The notes: generated by a model not told the origin, from the letters alone. 64,000 bases of DNA from Calliphora vicina (GCF_958450345.1 NC_088780.1:37037667-37101666), one strand, 5' to 3'. Counted from the stretch's first letter, positions 22,025-34,697 are shown. Program-made: numbers and translations.

Positions 22025-23879
22025 ATATTTTGGACACAAGCACCTTATTGAAACCAAATGGACTACGCCGATAGAATATGAATATAAGCAAACCTTGGTA
22101 TTCCCAGAAATTTCTTCAATCAACAATAACCGAAAAAGTGCTCCTGTTAATGGGTACGTACAGAGAAATTTTGAACAAATTCGATCGTCTTTGTGAGATC
22201 ACAAAATATCATAAGCAAACCAATCCCAATCAAACCCCAATCCAAGATATTTTAATGCTTAATCTACAAAAACTTTAACAAGTTACATGAGTTAATGGGT
22301 TTAGAGAAATTGTGATCAAATTCGATTGAGTCTGTAAGATCACCTAGATCAAATAGATAAAATACGAATCCATGAATATGAGTACGAAACCAGCAATTCC
22401 CGACATGTTGACATCATGCAATTATAGTAGTTACTTAGAACGATCAATTCGGAATATTGCACTACCAATTGTTTATTGGAAAACTTTGGAGAAGTAGAAA
22501 GGTATTGGAATCCATTGATACAAATCGATCAAAAATGCAGTTGGATTGTAATAAAAATGTGCCCAAAGAGCGAATTGTTAATCTTAAATCTTTGGAGAAG
22601 TGGAAAATAACTTGTGAATTTGATTTCCTCTCCCGCAATAAGCTATTTCAATAAAAAGGACTTTTTGATATTTCTAGATTTGCAGGATATTGCTGGCAAG
22701 TGGATAAATTGCGATGGCTTCAGTTTCAGCATTATACCAACTACAGTGCAAATATTTAAATTCACAATAAGTTTATTTTATTATAGATCTTTTTAATATT
22801 TTCCCATATTTTGTTTAATTTTTGCATTGAACAATTTTCACTTCTAATAATAGAAGTAAACTTTAGTGTTTTTTTGTTAAAGAAATGCCATGCAATTGTT
22901 ATTAACAGCTTTTGTTACGGATTACACAAACATTTGTCAACCCATGTTATTACAAAAATATGCAGGTATTTTTTTAGTCACATTTTTTTTTTAATTCTTT
23001 GCAAGTTCAAATGTAAATATTAAAAGTAACTAAACATTACTGCAGACAGCTGCTAGTTGCACCACTCCTTTATTTTTTTTTTGTGAAAACAACTTGTTTC
23101 CCATTAAAATTTCCTTCTGACAACAAGTTAACGATCTCTAAATAATAAAATATGTTTTACTTCAATTTTCCCAAAATACAAAATGGAAAAACTGAACAAA
23201 ATACAAAATACATACTACAACTTTGGGAAATTGTATCTGTTTTGGCAATAAATCACACAACTAAAAAGTCTCTTTCTACTTTTTAATTATGTGGAAAGTT
23301 GCAAAACAAAACTAAAAACACCATGTACTTGCTAAAATTTTAAAGTAAATAAAAAACAAGCCTACCAAAATATATTTATGGTCATAAAAGACAAGACTAA
23401 ATAAAAAGCAATAAGGTATATAAACTGCAAATATTGCTACCAACGGATGCTCTAAATAGGAAATAACCAAAAGTTTTTAGTCTAAAAGATAGGGTGAGTT
23501 TGTTACCCAAAAGGCTGGGGAAAAAAAGTACCAACATTTTGTTACACAGCTAAAAGACACAAATCCTTAGAATAGTTTTTTAAAGAATGTAGGAAAGAAA
23601 AAAAAACACAGTCATTAAATAATGCAGGGAAAAGCAACTAACAACTGCTAAATGTATAGGACTCCGGCTGTTTAAAAATTTTCATTTTGGCAAGAATCCA
23701 AAAACTCTGATCACATTAAAGTAAATGGAACTAACAAAATGAAATGAATTTCTTTTATTCTTGGTATTCGTTTATTTTTTCATTCTTCTTATCTTTCGGT
23801 AATTTTTGGGTGTTATATACAAGCAGAGAAGCTGTTTTGGTTAAACAAAATGAACTGCTTTATATTGGAAAAAGTATTT
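22025..23879. other. Non-coding AT-rich stretch
   Basis: Short open frames at 22078-23023 have no recognisable motifs. I see no element ends. Confidence 0.4.
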
Positions 23880-26150
23880 ATTTAAATCTACAGTGAGGGA
23901 CTAAAAATACTAAAGACAAGGTTATAAGCAAGCCTATAAACAAGAGTATAGACAATAATATAATCCAGTCTAGAAGATAATATGGTTAGGATTATAAACA
24001 AGACTACAGTCGAGACTATAGACAAGACTATAGTCGAGACTAAAGACAAGACTATAGTCGAGACTAAAGACAAGACCATAGTCGAGACTAAAGACAAGAC
24101 TATAGTCAGGACTACAGCCAGACTATAGTCAGGACTATATCAAGACTATAGTCAGAACTATAGCAAGACTATACTCAGGACTATAGCAAGACTATAGTCA
24201 GGACTATATCAAGACTATAGTCAGAACTATAGCAAGACTATAGTCAGGACTATAGCCAGACTATAGTCAGGACTATAGCAAGACTATAGTCAGGACTATA
24301 TCAAGACTATAGTCAGGACTATATCAAGACTATAGTCAGGACTATAGCAAGACTATAGTCAGGACTATAGCAAGACTATAGTCAGGACTATAGCAAGACT
24401 ATAGTCAGGACCATAGCAAGACTATAGTCAGGACCATAGCAAGACTATAGTCAGGACTATAGCTAGAGTATAGTCAGGACTATAGCAAGACTATAGTCAT
24501 TACTATAGCAAGACAATAGGCAGGACTATAGCAAGACTATAGTCATTACTATAGCAAGCCAATAGGCAGGACTATAGCAAGACTATAGTCTGGACTATAG
24601 CAAGACTATAGTCTGGACTATAGCAAGACTATAGTCTGGACTATAGCCAAACTATAGTCAGGACTATAGCCAGACTATAGTCAGGACTATAGCCAGACTA
24701 TAGTCAGGACTATAGCCAGACTATAGTCAGGACTATAGCCAGACTATAGTCAGGACTATAGCCAGACTATAGTCAGGACTATAGCCAGACTATAGTCAGG
24801 ACTATAGCCAGACTGTAGTCAGGACTATAGCCAGACTATAGTCAGGACTATAGCCAGACTATAGTCAGGACTATATTGCCAGACTATAGTCAGGACTATA
24901 GCCAGACTATAGCCAGACTATAGTCAGGACTATAGTCAGGACTATAGCCAGACTATAGTCAGGACTATAGCCAGACTATAGTCAGGACTATAGCCAGACT
25001 ATAGTCAAGACTATAACCAGACTATAGTCAGGACTATAGCCAGACTATAGTCAGGACTATAGCCAGACTAAAGTCATGACTATAGCAAGACAATAATCAG
25101 GACTATAGTCAGGACTATAGCAAGACTATAGTCAGGACTATAGCAAGACTAAAGTCATGACTATAGCAAGACAATAATCAGGACTATAGCAAGACTATAG
25201 TCAGGAGTATAGCAAGACTATAGTCAGGACTATAGCAAGACAATAGTCAGGACTATAGTAAGACAATATTCAGGACTATAGCAAGGCAATAGTCAGGACT
25301 ATAGCTAGACTATAGTCAGGACTTCTCGTATAGTCAGGACTATAGCAAGACTATAGTCAGGACTACAGCAAGACTATAGTCAGGACTATAGCAAGACTAT
25401 AGTCAGAACTATAGCAAGACTATAATCAGGACTACAGCAAGACTATAGTCAGGACTATAGCAAGACAATAGACAGGACTAAGACAATAGTCAGGACTATA
25501 GCAGGACTATAGTCAGGACTTCTCGTATAGTCAGGACTACAGCAAGACTATAGTCATGACTATAGCAAGACAATAATCAGGACTATAGCAAGACTATAGT
25601 CAGGACTACAGCAAGACTATAGTCAGGACTATTACAAGACAATAGTCAGGACTATAGTAAGACAATAGTCAGGACTATAGCAAGACAATAGTCAGGACTA
25701 TAGCAAGACTATAGTCAGGACTTCTCGTATAGTCAGGACTACAGCAAGACTATAGTCAGGACTATAGCAAGACTATAGTCAGGACTATAGCAAGACTATA
25801 GCCAGGACTATAGCAAGACTATAGTCAGGACTATAGTAAGACTATAGTCAGGACTATAGTAAGACTATAGTCAGGACTATAGCAAGACTATAGTCAGGAC
25901 TATAGCAAGACTATAGTTAGGACTACAGCATGACTATAGTCAGGACTACAGCATGACTATAGTCAGGACTACAGCAAGACTATAGTCAGGACTGTGGAAA
26001 AGACTATAGTCGGAACTATAGAGTATAGTCAGGACTACAGACAAGAGTATAGACAAGGCTATGGTCGAAACTATAGACAAGACTTTATTCAAGACTATAG
26101 GCGATACTATAGACAAGAATATAGTTGAGACTATAGGCAAAGCTATAGTA
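23880..26150. repeat. Minisatellite A: 23-bp units on GACTATAGTC
   Basis: The consensus unit is GACTATAGTC, then AGG, then ACTATAG, then C(A/C)A. It is repeated roughly 90 times with many point variants. GACTATAGTC is a perfect palindrome. C-C-A and C-A-A spacer variants cluster in blocks (CCA at about 24650-25070). A variant ACTTCTCGTA recurs at 25321, 25518 and 25720. Both flanks (23990-24100 and 26030-26140) carry the array B type instead (GTCGAGAC, TAGACAAG). Confidence 0.95.
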
Positions 26151-27996
26151 AAAAAATTCTAAAATTTCAATGTTTCTGAACCTCACTGTTTAGCTATTCA
26201 GTCCATGTCCTTTTTTGTCACCAAATATATTTTCACATCTCTGTAAGTCCCCCCAAATAAAACAAACACAAACAACTGTTATTGGAACTACCGAAATATA
26301 TATGTACATAATGAGACGTTAGTAAATGAGCAAAAAAAAAACAGCAATATGAACAGGAACAGCATGAATGGAAGAACAATACCAACAGATTCTATTGGAA
26401 ACCAAAGAACAACAAACCAGCAAAAGACATGCAAGTGGAAAGGCAAAAGAGCCAGCAGACATTATAGAGACACATATAAAAACCAGCTATGTAAAGAAAG
26501 TGTAAATGATAAAAACATTTAGGCTGGCCAAAAACAAAAAATCAAAAACAAACAAAAAAAAAATTGGCAACAACTACCCTCGTACTTAAGTGTAAACAAA
26601 CCAACCAAAAAAGGAACACTAACCGTAAAAACATAAATGCCAGCATTCGCACGTTTCACAAAAAGAAACTATAAAAAACAGAAAAATTGGTGGACAAAAA
26701 AATGATATTTAAGGTCTTTGACCGTTTAGGTCGCGCCAAGGTATTACGTATGAAAATTATTTCATTCAACACTCCACATACTCGTCGTACACAAAACATA
26801 TTGGTACTTGGGTACTTGTACTCGAACTTTATGACAAACTGCCAGTCAGGCTGCCACAACAGATGCGGCAGCAGCAGCCAATGTAGTAACAACTACAGCA
26901 GAAACATTAACTTTTTTTCGGTTCTTAAATATTGCGTTTTGTTCAAAGAGTACGAGATGGAAAAAAAAGTATCCAAAAACACATACTTCAACCAACTTTT
27001 ACCGCAAAATATTAAATATTATGCAAATGGCAAAAGGCAAAACAGAAGTGCTGCAAAATCGGCTCAGACATTTAATATTAATACAAGTGTAGAAGGGTTT
27101 TTGTTGGAGTATGTATTGTTAAAACACTCAAAGAAATTTTATGGTAAAAGAAAATATAGATAGATATAGAAGTTTATAATATATTTGAAAGCATTATTAT
27201 ATTGATTTTCTTATATAATATTTGTCTCATATTTTGCTATATTCAGTTTTACTATTTCTGCTACTTTGTAATTTTTGAGTGTAAAAACCATTTGTGGCAA
27301 TCTTGTAGTAAATACTTTACCATACAATACGAGTGAGTATATGTACTATATGTAGTACATTTACACATTTTTTTTTACTACTTAAATGTTTGTTATTTAC
27401 CGCTTTTTAAACTTTTATTTCAGTTTTGTTGCCGTTGTTTCCTCTCAATACTTTATGTCAACGAAATGTGGTTTACAAATGGCATCCATCCATCCATTCA
27501 TCCTCCAACTCTCACACACATATTTTATGCCTTGTTTAACTTAAGTACTACTTACTACTCTCGTACTATTTCCCACCTACTCCACCATACAATAAGTAAA
27601 TACCATTCACCACTCACTCACTTACTCATTCTCTGTACGCTATATGGAATGGTTGGAAGCTTTTTGTAACTTTTACGACAACTTGTACTCCACTCTAGCA
27701 GGAGACGACGCGTACAATATATTTTTCGTGCCATTAATAGTATTAAAATTGTTGAAATGAGGATTTAGTGCAAAAAAAAAAAAAAAACTTTTAATGAAAA
27801 CTTTTTGAAAGCGAAAAATATTAATGAAAAAAACATACAACAACTTGTAATTGTATCAGTCAAAGACACAATGTAATGCCTTTTTGACAGGACCACACCC
27901 ATAAATTTGCTTTAAAAGTAGAAATTGCCCATTAAAAGGGGGAGGCTCATTAATATGTGGCTTATTATCAATTTGTATTAAAATCGAATTACTAAG
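26151..27996. other. Spacer between the two minisatellites
   Basis: This is AT-rich sequence with CA-rich and poly-A runs. The longest open frame (26687-27163) shows no family motif and has low-complexity composition. I see no gene. Confidence 0.4.
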
Positions 27997-29960
27997 CAAG
28001 ACTACAATTACGACTATAGTCAGGACTAAACGCAAACTATAGCTGGGACTATAGAAAGGACTACAGCCAGAACTATATAGAACACTATGGTCAGAACTAT
28101 AGACAAGACTAAGATCAGGACTATAGAGAAAACTATAGTAACGACTGTAGACAATTCTATAGCCAGGACTATAGTCAGGATCATTGAAAAAAAACTACAG
28201 TCAGGACTATAGAAAAATATAGTCAGGACTAGAGCAAGAACTACTGTTGGGACTGTAGACAAAATACAGCCAATAGTCCAGACTATAGACAAGACTATAG
28301 TCGAGACTATAGTCGAGACTATACTCGAGACTATAGTCGAGACTATAGGCAAGACTATAGTCGAAACTATAGACAAGACTATAGTCGAGACTATAGACAA
28401 GACTATAGTCGAGACTATAGACAAGACTATAGTCGAGACTGTAGACAAGACTATAGTCGAGACTGTAGACAAGACTATAGTCGAGGCTGTAGACAAGACT
28501 ATAGTCGAGACTGTAGACAAGACTATAGTCGAGACTGTAGACAAGACTATAGTCGATTCTATAGTCGAGACTATAGACAAGACTATAGTCCAGACAATAG
28601 ACAAGACTATACTCGAGACAATAGGCAAGACTATAGTCGAGACTATAGACAAGACTATAGTCGAGACTATAGACAAGACTATAGTCGAGACTATAGACAA
28701 GACTATAGTCGAGACTATAGACAAGACTATAGTCGAGACTGTAGACAAGACTATAGTCGAGACTGTAGACAAGACTATAGTCGAGACTGTAGACAAGACT
28801 ATAGTCGATTCTATAGTCGAGACTATAGACAAGACTATAGTCGAGACAATAGACAAGACTATAGTCGAGACTATAGACAAGACTATAGTCGAGACAATAG
28901 ACAAGACTATAGTCGAGACTATAGACAAGACTATAGTCGAGACTATAGACAAGACTATAGTCGAGACTACATACAAGACTATAGTAGAGACTATAGACAA
29001 GACTATAGTCGAGACTATAGACAAGACTATAGTCGAGACTATAGACAAGACTATTGTCGAGACTATAGACAATAGTCTTGACTATAGTCCAGACTATAGA
29101 CAAAACAACAGTCCCGACTATAGACAAAACTACAGTTCAGACTATAGACAAGACTATAGTCGAGACTACAGACAAGAATATAGTCGAGACTATAGACAAG
29201 ACTATAGTCGAGACTACAGACAAGACTATAGTCGAGACTATAGACAAGACTATAGTCGAGACTATAGGCAAGACTATAGACAAGACTATAGTCGAGACTA
29301 TAGACAAGACTATAGTCGAGACTATAGACAAGACTATAGTCGAGACTATAGACAAGACTATAGTCGAGACTATAGACAAGACTATAGTCGAGACTATAGG
29401 CAAGACTATAGTCGAGACTATAGACAAGACTATAGTCGAGACTATAGACAAGACTATAGACAAGACTATAGTCCAGACTGTAGGCAAGACTATAGTCCAG
29501 ACTGTAAACAATACCATAGTCCGGACTATAGAGAAGACTAAAGTTCAGACTACAAACAGGACTATAGTCCAGACTATTGACAAGACCATGGTTCAGTCTA
29601 TAGACAAGACTATAGTCCAGACTAAAACCAGATTTTAGGTCAGACTAAAGTCTAGACCCTTGGTAGGCGTTGATATTTTTCCGGTTACGAATATTTTCGT
29701 GAACTTACACGTATACAACCCGAATGTAAACAATAGATCGTAAAAATACATACTACAGACAAGACTATAGTCCAAAATATAGACAAGAATATAGTTCAGA
29801 TTATATACAAGGATATAGTCCAGAATATAGATAGGATTATAGTCCAGATTATAGACACGATTATAGTCCAGAAAAGGCTTTAGTACAGACTATAGTTCAG
29901 ACTGCCTTAATATATTCTGATATATAGAGCCAGACTATAGAAAAGACCAGACTGTAGACC
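27997..29960. repeat. Minisatellite B: 24-bp units on GACTATAGTC
   Basis: The consensus unit is GACTATAGTC, then GAG, then ACTATAG, then ACAA, repeated about 65-70 times to 29640. Decayed units continue at 29750-29960. Because 24 is divisible by three, reading frames stay open on both strands (peptides such as VSTIVLSI on minus and ETIDKTIV on plus). This explains the long open frames at 28026-29127 and 29078-29638. A half-unit GATTCTATAG occurs at 28555 and 28807, marking a longer period. A small inverted piece lies at 29065-29090. Confidence 0.95.
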
Positions 29961-30256
29961 TTATATTACTTATTTAATTATGTTTTTTGTATCTATATCT
30001 TTTTCATGCTGCTGATATTCGTGTTACTTCCTAACGGCCGCTGGGTTTTAAAAATCATTAATAGATGACACTGCCGTCACAGTTGGAACCATTTTTCAAA
30101 TTGCAGACATATATAAGGATTAATAAGATTTTAATTTTTTTTTCTTAAAAATTATCCATTGCAAAATGAATAATAATAATACTAATACCACCCCTCGTAG
30201 TCCACTTAATTAAAATTTAAAATTTCATTATTGTAAAATAAAACCAAAAAAAAAAA

Positions 30257-30262
30257 ACTCAC
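30257..30262 (-). other. Splice donor after the FERM exon
   Basis: On the minus strand the exon ends CAG and the intron begins GTGAGT, a near-perfect donor. The frame beyond it becomes low-complexity (VSFFFLVLFY), as expected for intron read-through. Confidence 0.7.
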
Positions 30263-30526
30263 CTGTACTTGAAATATTGTCACTGTATCATCCAGCATTT
30301 GAATGCGCACGGTAATCTTTTTGCCACCACGATGGCGAGGTGTCGACGGAGTGCCATCCACACCTGAGGGCGTACTCAACGAATGTTTCATATTCGAACC
30401 GTGCATATAGAAATCATCACCCTCTCTGACAGCCAATTCGGGAACGACGACAACGCCCCCACTGCTGGCATTACCACCACCACCACTAGGACCGCCACCA
30501 CCCACTTTCCTTTCCATCATAGACAT
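30263..30526 (-). CDS. Cdep: First coding exon of a FERM-domain protein (FARP/Cdep-like)
   Basis: The start ATG is at 30526-30524 and the exon ends at 30263, followed by an intron in phase 0. The 88 residues begin MSMMERKVGGGG and are Gly-rich to about residue 25. A polar Ser/Thr/Pro segment follows (TPSGVDGTPSTPRHRGG, residues 52-68), then KKITVRIQMLDDTVTIFQVQ (69-88). The last block matches the opening strand of the FERM domain in FARP1/2 (xIxIQMLDDTxxxFxV), better than in coracle, yurt or PTPN4 types. FARP/Cdep proteins are membrane-cortex FERM plus RhoGEF/PH proteins acting on actin and neurite growth. The rest of the FERM, DH and PH domains must lie in later exons outside the window. A separate ATG six bases downstream could also be used. 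Confidence 0.65.
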
Positions 30527-31576
30527 TTTGTACAACAATGTGTTGAATTGAACGTGTGTTTAAAACACGTGAAATAAATCTCAAATTAAAAGAAAACAGG
30601 AAGAGAAAAACCAAAAAGAGCTTAAAGCTGCTTTAGGGGGTTTACTTTATTTTTTTTTTTTGTTCTTTTGGGCGAAAGGAATTCAATTGATTTCGATGCG
30701 ATTTCTTAAGTTCCGTTTCCGTTTTAGTAAAAAGAAGAGTTATAGAGTGAAAACTATCACAATTTATTGCACCATTTACACTCCACTCCAACACCAAACA
30801 AAGACGCTGAAATTGAGATGGCACAATAAAATCAAAATCTCAAACCAAACCAAAGAAAGAAAAAAAAAAACAAAATACAATTGATAGTTTGTTGTTGTTA
30901 AAGATTTACATTTGAAATTAAATCGATTTGAATTTGGAATTAAATGCACTCGTGTGTTTCTTTCTATCTGATGCTTTCCCAGGGAATGTTTGTTTTTTGT
31001 TGTTCAATCAAAATGCTTTTAAAGTAATTTAAATATAAGAAGATCGTGGGCGTTTCGTTTTAAAAAATTTCTTGTTGGAGTAATAAAAAATATTGGAATA
31101 AATATCGAAAAAAGAATATTTAGCAGGAAAACTTAGATTTTCCAAGGAATTTTTTTTTAGTATTTTTTGTTCTCGCTGGCGTTTTTAAGTGCAGCAGGGT
31201 TGTATTCGTTTTAAAAACTGAGGAAGATTTCAAATTTGAATTTCGTAGTAGCTGTTTGGTTGTTATTCTTGTTGTTTTTTTTTTCGTTTCAGTAGCTGCT
31301 GTAGTAATTTGTTATTTTGTTGTTGTTTTCTTTTTCAGCTTTGTAAAATTAAAATTTCTGTTTATTTTTTCGTAGTCTTATTATTTCTTATTTGTGTTGC
31401 AGCTTCGTTTGGTCAGTTGTTGTAGTAGCAGCAGCAGCAGCAGTTGTTTGCTTAATTTTCGTAGTGTGTTTGGCCTTCTTTATTATTATTTGTCTTAAAC
31501 TCCACATCGTAGATGTTGTGTTTTAATGATGACGCCAAATGGAGGTTGCCAAAGATATACTTTGTGTGCTACGGTT
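30527..31576 (-). other. Putative 5'UTR of the FERM-domain gene
   Basis: This is the transcribed leader upstream of the ATG on the minus strand. Its upstream boundary is set by a good acceptor: a pyrimidine-rich tract ending ATTTTCATTGCAG, with AG at 31577-31578. The interval contains a GCAGCAGCAGCAGCAGCAG run near 31425 and GTTGTTGTT runs, common in fly leaders. No overlapping long reading frame is convincing. The exon structure is inferred from splice signals only. Confidence 0.45.
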
Positions 31577-34500
31577 CTGCAATGAAAATAATGAACAGAG
31601 AAAAAGAGTTTAGTAAAATATTTTTAAAGACAGGGGAGACAAATTTGTTACTTTTTAAAGTTTAAGATTTCAAAAATTCTTTTTGTAAAAGATAAATTTC
31701 TAGAAATTTTATAAAAATAAGTTTTAGAAATGAAATTATATTGTGAAATTATTGATTTTAATATAACAGGTACTATTTGCAATAATTAAAAAAGGACTTT
31801 TCTCAAAAACATAAAATGTTAGCAATATTTCCAGAAAATGTTATTTTATTTATTCTCTAATAAATTTTTGAGAAAATTAGATGAAACTAGTGAAAAAAGG
31901 ACTTTTCACAAAAAGTACTTTTTATAAAATATTCTCAATATTTAAAAGTTTGAAATATTTACATTTTTTAACGTCCTTTTTAATTTAACAAAGTTTTTTT
32001 CAAAAGGTACTTTTTTATTAATTTTCAAAAAAGTACATTTTTATAAAAAAGTAGTAGAAATTAAATATTTTTATGCGAAAAAACAAACTGAACAATTATG
32101 CTAAAAAATTACATTTCACAAATTTTCAAAGAAAGTACTTTTTTTAAATGGTCCCAAATTAATTATTGAGTTTTATTTCAAAAAATTTATTTTTTAAAAG
32201 TTGTAGAAAAAAAACATTTTTAAGTATAAACACCTTAAAAAAATTATTGTTTATTTAAAAATATGATTTTTTTAATTTTGAAAAAAGTATTTTTTGGAGA
32301 AACATTACATTTTGAAATATTTTCTACAAATTTTACAAAAGTAATAAATATTTGTACAATTATTATTATAAAAAGTAGTTTCACATGTTTTCCGAAAAAG
32401 TACTATTCATAAAATGTTATTGGAAAGGAAATATTTTTAGGAGTACTTTTCAAAAATTATCAAAAAAATAAAATATTCGAAAATTTATTGCTTATTATAT
32501 TTATTTTTTAAAAAAGTACCTTTTTCTTATTTTCCAAAAAGTACTTTTTATAAAATAATTCAATAAATTAAATATTTTTTGTGAGAAAACATTAAACAAT
32601 TTTGGGAAAAAAAACTTTAAACATTTTTCAAACAAAGTACTTGTTATTTATAAATTCAACACAAAATTTAAAAAAAAGTACTTTTTGTAAATGATTTGAA
32701 AAAATCTTGTTTAATCTATAAATCTATAAACTTTTTTAATTTTTCCAAAAAGTACTATTTTCAAATATCCAAAAAAGTAGTAGAAATTATGTTTATGTAA
32801 AAAAATTAACTTTTTTTATATTTGAAAAAATTACTTTTCCAAAGTTCCAAAATAATAAAAGATATTTCTTAAAAAAAAGTACAAATATTTTTTAAAAATT
32901 TAATTCTTAAAAGAATTTATTGTATTTAAAATAACTTTTTTTAAGTGCGAAAAAATTCAACAATTATGGCAAACGAACATTAAACACATTTAAAAAAAGG
33001 ACTTTTTATTTATAAATTAAACACAAAATTTAAAAAAGTACTTTTTGTCTAAATAATCTATAAATAATTTATTTTTGAGTATAAAATTTTTTTTTTTTAA
33101 ATTTGCAAAAAAGTATTATTTTCAAAAAACTTAAAATTTTGAATTAATTCAAAGTGAGTAAACACCAAAAATTATTTGATTAAAATCTTAAAATCTATTC
33201 ATCGTTTGAAATTTCAAAGTTTCGGTTTGTTGAAGATTGGGCTGAATAATAGATCCAGTTCTGAAAATTAAAAATTTAAATCGGACTATAATGATTTTCA
33301 TGATGTTTAAAAAATCAAAAAATTCACTGGTTTTTATTTACTTTTGAGAATGTGTGTATATAACAAAAATAATTTCAAAAGATTTATGAAAACGTATCTT
33401 TTAAAAAGTGATCGGGTAATTAAATTGAAAAAAAGTCCTTTTTATAAAATATTACCAAAATTAAACCGTTTGAAATTAGTTTTATATTTAAATAAAATAT
33501 TTTGATATGAAAAAGAAATTAAACAATTATTGCAAAAAAAAATACTTTTCAGGAATTTATTAAAAATTATAAATTTTTACAGTATAAGCTGCAATTTTTG
33601 TTTTAAAAAAGTACTTTTTACAAATTTCATATTGAATGCATAAGGAGAAAAACTTAAAAAGAGCTCAATTGGTCTTCAAAATTGGTTTTTAAAAGTTATT
33701 TTTATATAAAAAAAACTGTAAAAATGTACTTTTAAAAAAAATTTCAAAAAAGTATGAATTTATTATCAAATAAAGTACTTTCAAAAGATTTCGTTTTTTG
33801 TACTTTTTCAAAATATTCAAAAAAGTACCTTGTATAAAATTTTTCAAAATTTCAAATAATAATACATAATTGTATTATTATTTTTCTTAAAAATTTTCTT
33901 TGAAATGAGATATTTTCACTAACGAAAAACAAAATACTTTTTTATAAAATAAAAAAGCACTTTTAACTAATTTTCAAAAAAGTACCTTTTATCAAATTGT
34001 TCTGAAAATTTAATATTTTTAAATAAAAAAAAAACAATATGGCCAAAAATACAAATAAAATTTTATAAAAAATTAATTATGAAAAAAGTACTTTTTGAAA
34101 AATAAAAAAAGTACTTATTAAAAAAATTAAAAAAGTACTTTTTAAAAAATCAAAAAAGTACTTTTTATAATATAAAAAAAGTAATTTTAACTAATTTTCC
34201 AAAAACTACCTTTTATCAAATTGTACTTAAAATTTTATATTTTTAAATAATAAAAAAAACAATATGGCCAAAAATACAAATAAAATTTTATAAAAAAAAT
34301 TATATATTTTCACAAATTATGAAAAAAGTACTTTTTAAAAAATAAAAAAAGTATTTTTATAAAAAAAAAAAATACTTTTTATAAAATTAAAAAGTACTTT
34401 TTATAAAATCAAAAAAGTACTTTTTATAAAATCAAAAAAGTACTTTTTATAAAATCAAAAAGTACTTTTTATAAAATCAAAAAAGAACTTTTTGTAAAAT

Positions 34501-34697
34501 CAAAAAAGTACTTTTTATAAAATAAAAAAAGTACTTTTACTTTTTATAAAATAAAAAAGCACTTTTAACTAATTTTCAAAAAAGTACCTTTTATCAAATT
34601 GTACTGAAAATTTAATATTTTTAAGTAAAAATAAAACAATAATTATATAGCCAAAAATACTTAAACAAATTTTATTAAAAATACAACTTTCTATTAA
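31577..34697. repeat. AT-rich intronic array around AAAAAGTACTTTTT
   Basis: The palindrome AAAAAGTACTTTTT and close variants occur dozens of times from about 31780 onward. They are loosely spaced at first and nearly tandem at 34080-34560, with units of about 23 bases such as AAAAAAGTACTTTTTATAAA plus ATC. A longer block starting AACTAATTTTCAAAAAAGTA recurs at about 33965, 34189 and 34567. A Tc1-type MITE is embedded at 33149-33356. No coding signal is present. Confidence 0.8.
33149..33356. mobile_element. Tc1-type MITE, copy 2
   Basis: It matches the element at 14155-14375 through most of its length: CAAAGTGAGTAAACACC at the left, CGGTTTGTTGAAGATTGGGC inside, ACTTTTGAGAATGTGTG at the right. 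It has more decay and lost terminal bases. Confidence 0.75.

Noticed and set aside
26687..27163. 158-codon plus-strand frame
   Set aside because: No recognisable domain, composition follows local AT content, and no splice or promoter context.
28026..29127. Open frames of 348 and 306 codons on the minus strand, and 186 codons on plus
   Set aside because: They are the 24-base minisatellite read in frames that cannot meet a stop; all frames give eight-residue repeats and none has flanking coding signal.
23880..29960. CRISPR array
   Set aside because: Units are contiguous without unique spacers, and the sequence is from an animal genome.
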